DNA of 64,000 bases. Origin: Caenicola sp034331105 (GTDB lineage: Bacteria > Synergistota > Synergistia > Synergistales > Synergistaceae). This document shows positions 62,156-64,000 of this stretch, piece by piece. Positions within the stretch are counted from its first letter, which is position 1. Each line of letters begins with the position of its first letter. The DNA lies in NCBI GenBank assembly GCA_034331105.1, contig JAXQGB010000012.1, positions 124,001-188,000 on the forward strand, given 5' to 3'. The translations under genes were made by a program, and so were the position numbers. The notes under the pieces were generated by a model. The model was not told the DNA's origin. It was given only the letters and a program-made list of their open reading frames with translations, and did not search any database.

Positions 62156-62494
62156 TTACCTGCTTCTTATCCTTTCCAGGTTATTTTTATATTCAGGGAC
62201 AGCCTCCCATATTATGTCACCAAGATCGCAGGGGAACTCTTCGCAGAAGCCGCAGTGGGGGATCCCTCTGTCAAGAGCGCACATCCTGACCCTGCAATCG
62301 CTGCATACTATGCTCTTTGCTCCGGGTCCGGTGCATCCTGTACACTTCATCTTTGAAGGCAGTATGAATGAGTTTCCGCCCCGGCTTTCTTCAGCGGCAG
62401 CCAGTTTCGAAAGCGTCTCTATGTCGTTTCTCTCAGTTGCCCTTCGCGCTTCGCACGAGCTGCAGTCCATGCCGCAGCAGCCTGTCATCTCCAT
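62156..62494 (-). CDS. DUF3795 cysteine-rich protein
   Basis: The 112-residue protein has many cysteines in paired patterns: CCGMDCSSC, KCTGCTG, CSDCRVRMCALDRGIPHCGFCEEFPC. This is the DUF3795 family, probably a zinc-binding fold, of unknown function. Its ATG overlaps the TGA of the B3/4 gene (TGATG), so it is translationally coupled to it. Two cysteine-rich clusters suggest two structural zinc sites. Confidence 0.88.
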   Translation of the reverse strand: MEMTGCCGMDCSSCEARRATERNDIETLSKLAAAEESRGGNSFILPSKMKCTGCTGPGAKSIVCSDCRVRMCALDRGIPHCGFCEEFPCDLGDIIWEAVPEYKNNLERIRSR

Positions 62495-63198
62495 CAGAAT
62501 ATTTCAGAAGAGGGCGATCCTGCGTTAACGATGCCGCTGTTTACAGTTTTACAGCCGATCTTTTCCAGTTCGGAAGAAAGCAGTTCCAGTCCCTCTTGTA
62601 CCGTTTTCCACTCGGTATCGAACGCCTGGTCTACAAGAAATAGAGCCTTTTTTGTATTTTCGGAGAGGGAAGCATCCCTTGTGTCGCGATGGTTCCAGAG
62701 CCAGCAGCACACTTTTTCTTCGTCAGCATAAAGAATGTTTTTAGGGGAGACATCGATAACGCTGTCTCCCGCACCAAGCGGATAGAACTTTTCACCCTCC
62801 CGGCCGTAACGAAGCACCAGATCACCCTTGAGTTTCGCGGTATCATGAGCTCCCATCGGAAGGAGGTTGACCGCCGAGACACAGTCGTAGCAGTCTACCA
62901 CGTTCGACACACTCCATATGTCTCCCTTGAACGTTCTGCGAAGCAAGGCTTCGAGCGATGACCTGTACTTACTCGGTTTTACACCCATCTTCGAGTATAC
63001 CTCGCGCCAGCCTGCCACGTCAGGATGGAGCATCATAGTGTCCTGAGATATCCCGATGTCTTTTAGCCTTCCTATGAGGCCCTTCTTCATGTTTTCGACA
63101 TATTCATTTGAAGGCTTGACTTTGACTTCAGCGAGCAGCCAGCCGATCTTGGCATCCGGAAAAACTTCGAATATCCTCTTTTCGATCTCTAGTTTCAC
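62494..63198 (-). CDS. B3/B4 tRNA-binding-type domain protein
   Basis: The 234-residue protein (GTG 63198, AGGAGG upstream) has the B3/4 domain found in the beta subunit of phenylalanyl-tRNA synthetase and in stand-alone proteins: WREVYSKMGVKPSKYRSSLEALLRR, VVDCYDCVSAVNLLPMGAHD, and GDLVLRYGREGEKFYPLG. Stand-alone B3/4 proteins are thought to act on mischarged tRNA or amino-acid derivatives, but this is not established. A coupled DUF3795 gene follows. Confidence 0.85.
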   Translation of the reverse strand: MKLEIEKRIFEVFPDAKIGWLLAEVKVKPSNEYVENMKKGLIGRLKDIGISQDTMMLHPDVAGWREVYSKMGVKPSKYRSSLEALLRRTFKGDIWSVSNVVDCYDCVSAVNLLPMGAHDTAKLKGDLVLRYGREGEKFYPLGAGDSVIDVSPKNILYADEEKVCCWLWNHRDTRDASLSENTKKALFLVDQAFDTEWKTVQEGLELLSSELEKIGCKTVNSGIVNAGSPSSEIF

Positions 63199-63222
63199 AG
63201 TACAGTGACCCTCCTTTTGTTG

Positions 63223-63726
63223 TCAGGAATTTATATCTGTCAGTGATCCGACTCTTTTGCACAGAAGAAGGGCAAGCCATCCTACCGCCCATCCTGCCGC
63301 TGTACCCGCAGCCAAAAGCGGTACTATGTAGAGCAGCACCCTGATATCATTCACTACAAAAGCAGCAACTGAAACCTGTGCCACGTTGAAGGCCCAGGCA
63401 CCCGCAACGCTTATCCATGGAAGGCTGAAGTCATCCTTGAATTTTAAATATATAAAGGACATGACCGATGCCGACATCAGGCCTCCGGCCAAGCTGCAAA
63501 GAAGTGCGAACCAATTTCCTGTCATTACCCAGGCAAGGAATACCCTGATCAGGGTAACGGCAAAAGCCTCTTTTACGCCTAAAAGGACCAGGGCCAAAAG
63601 GGAGAAGACATTGGCAGCGCCAAGTTTTATCCCCGGAAGCGGCATGGGAAGACTTCCCTCGAACATATTAAATACAAGGGCAAATGCCGCAAGCGAGCCG
63701 GTAATAATGAGGTTTTTAAGCTTCAT
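63223..63726 (-). CDS. Gx transporter family (heptaprenyl diphosphate synthase component I-like)
   Basis: The 167-residue membrane protein has about five hydrophobic segments and the Gx family pattern: NMFEGSLPMPLPGIKLGAANVFSLLALVLLG, LIRVFLAWVMTGN, LLCSLAGGLMSASVMSFIYLK. Despite a misleading name from old annotation, members are thought to be ECF-like S-component transporters. The ATG at 63726 overlaps the NusG-II stop (TGATG). The pair is common and conserved in many anaerobes. Confidence 0.88.
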   Translation of the reverse strand: MKLKNLIITGSLAAFALVFNMFEGSLPMPLPGIKLGAANVFSLLALVLLGVKEAFAVTLIRVFLAWVMTGNWFALLCSLAGGLMSASVMSFIYLKFKDDFSLPWISVAGAWAFNVAQVSVAAFVVNDIRVLLYIVPLLAAGTAAGWAVGWLALLLCKRVGSLTDINS

Positions 63727-64000
63727 CACCAGGTCACCCCATCGACTTCAGATTCTCCTGTAAGTCTGATCACCAGCCTGTGCGGCAGGCATATGGCAGA
63801 ATCCCCCGGTTTTTTGAGCCATCCCCGCTTTACACAGTCCTTGTCCGGACAGTCTGCCGCAATAACGGCAATTTTGCCGTCCTCTGCTTTCAGCCTGTTC
63901 AGGCCGCCTTTGTATTCGATAACAAACTCCCTGGCCGGGTCTCCCTTTTTCAGCATTACCCTCTGTAAAAGCTTACCATCCTGTATTATTTCTGCGCTCA
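63726..64000 (-). CDS. NusG domain II protein, C-terminal part only
   Basis: The frame runs off the right edge; 90 residues plus stop are visible. It has the NusG-II motif CPDKDCVKRGWLKKPGDSAICLPHRLVI, which contains three cysteines. A typical protein of this type is membrane-anchored, with an N-terminal helix that would be just past the edge. It partners the Gx transporter in a conserved pair. The ATG at 63956 is in-frame but is unlikely to be the start, since the reading frame stays open upstream. Confidence 0.85.
   Translation of the reverse strand, partial: SAEIIQDGKLLQRVMLKKGDPAREFVIEYKGGLNRLKAEDGKIAVIAADCPDKDCVKRGWLKKPGDSAICLPHRLVIRLTGESEVDGVTW

Noticed and set aside
1..64000. CRISPR arrays, tRNA, rRNA and intact insertion sequences
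   Set aside because: No regularly spaced short repeats, cloverleaf-type sequences, rRNA-like sequence or terminal-repeat-flanked transposase genes were seen on reading through the window.

Overview
The window looks like a chromosomal segment of an anaerobic, amino-acid-fermenting bacterium, most probably of the Synergistota (Synergistes group). This is an inference from gene content: selenoprotein glycine-reductase-type genes (grdA and two grdB), a PPi-type phosphofructokinase, citrate-lyase subunits beside aconitase-like enzymes, carbamate kinase, a tungsten-type aldehyde oxidoreductase, AzlCD and several amino-acid exporters. No rRNA, tRNA, CRISPR array or intact insertion sequence was seen. 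Most of the window has fairly high GC; about 39.5-55 kb is visibly AT-rich.

Layout. 1-11.2 kb: end of an MFS transporter, PPi-phosphofructokinase and cardiolipin synthase, a Y-family polymerase under a promoter with an operator-like palindrome, an isochorismatase-fold hydrolase plus a hemolysin-III protein, a pantothenate operon (panG-like, panB, panC, panD), and a two-gene YeeE/YedE transporter. 11.4-16.5 kb: a voltage-gated-type K+ channel, a DUF1538 membrane protein with a tandem P-II-like regulator, and a PAS-GGDEF-HD-GYP c-di-GMP protein. 16.6-25.9 kb: one long catabolic or biosynthetic operon on the minus strand (FadR-type regulator, HD protein, two aconitase/isopropylmalate-dehydratase pairs, an isocitrate-dehydrogenase-family enzyme, citrate lyase D, E and F). 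26.3-37.6 kb: a pilin-like protein, a B12-binding-type radical SAM protein, lipid and envelope genes, FAH hydrolase, MalY-type aminotransferase, oligoendopeptidase F, LysE exporter, carbamate kinase, and a HerA-like ATPase.

37.7-53.5 kb is the most unusual part. It is a minus-strand cluster with a GntR regulator, a Sec-containing grdA, a broken thioredoxin gene, a two-subunit UxaA/SuyAB-like lyase, a MoaD-like protein, an AOR-family oxidoreductase, a Sec-containing grdB, a grdE-type proprotein, a complete Liv-type ABC importer, an iron-type alcohol dehydrogenase and a Liv-type binding protein. A second grdB copy lies 8,849 bp away in an apparently perfect 1,475-bp direct repeat. Taken together it reads as an uptake-plus-reductive-cleavage pathway for an unidentified amino-acid-like compound. 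The partner protein C (GrdC/GrdD) is not in the window.

55.3-64 kb returns to ordinary GC: a ComEC-like MBL hydrolase with DUF3006, a nitrilase-family amidase, xanthine/guanine phosphoribosyltransferase, a 39-residue small protein with a strong promoter, a cupin, AzlCD, an orphan CitB-type response regulator, a methyltransferase, a B3/4-DUF3795 pair, and a Gx transporter with a NusG-II protein that runs off the right edge.
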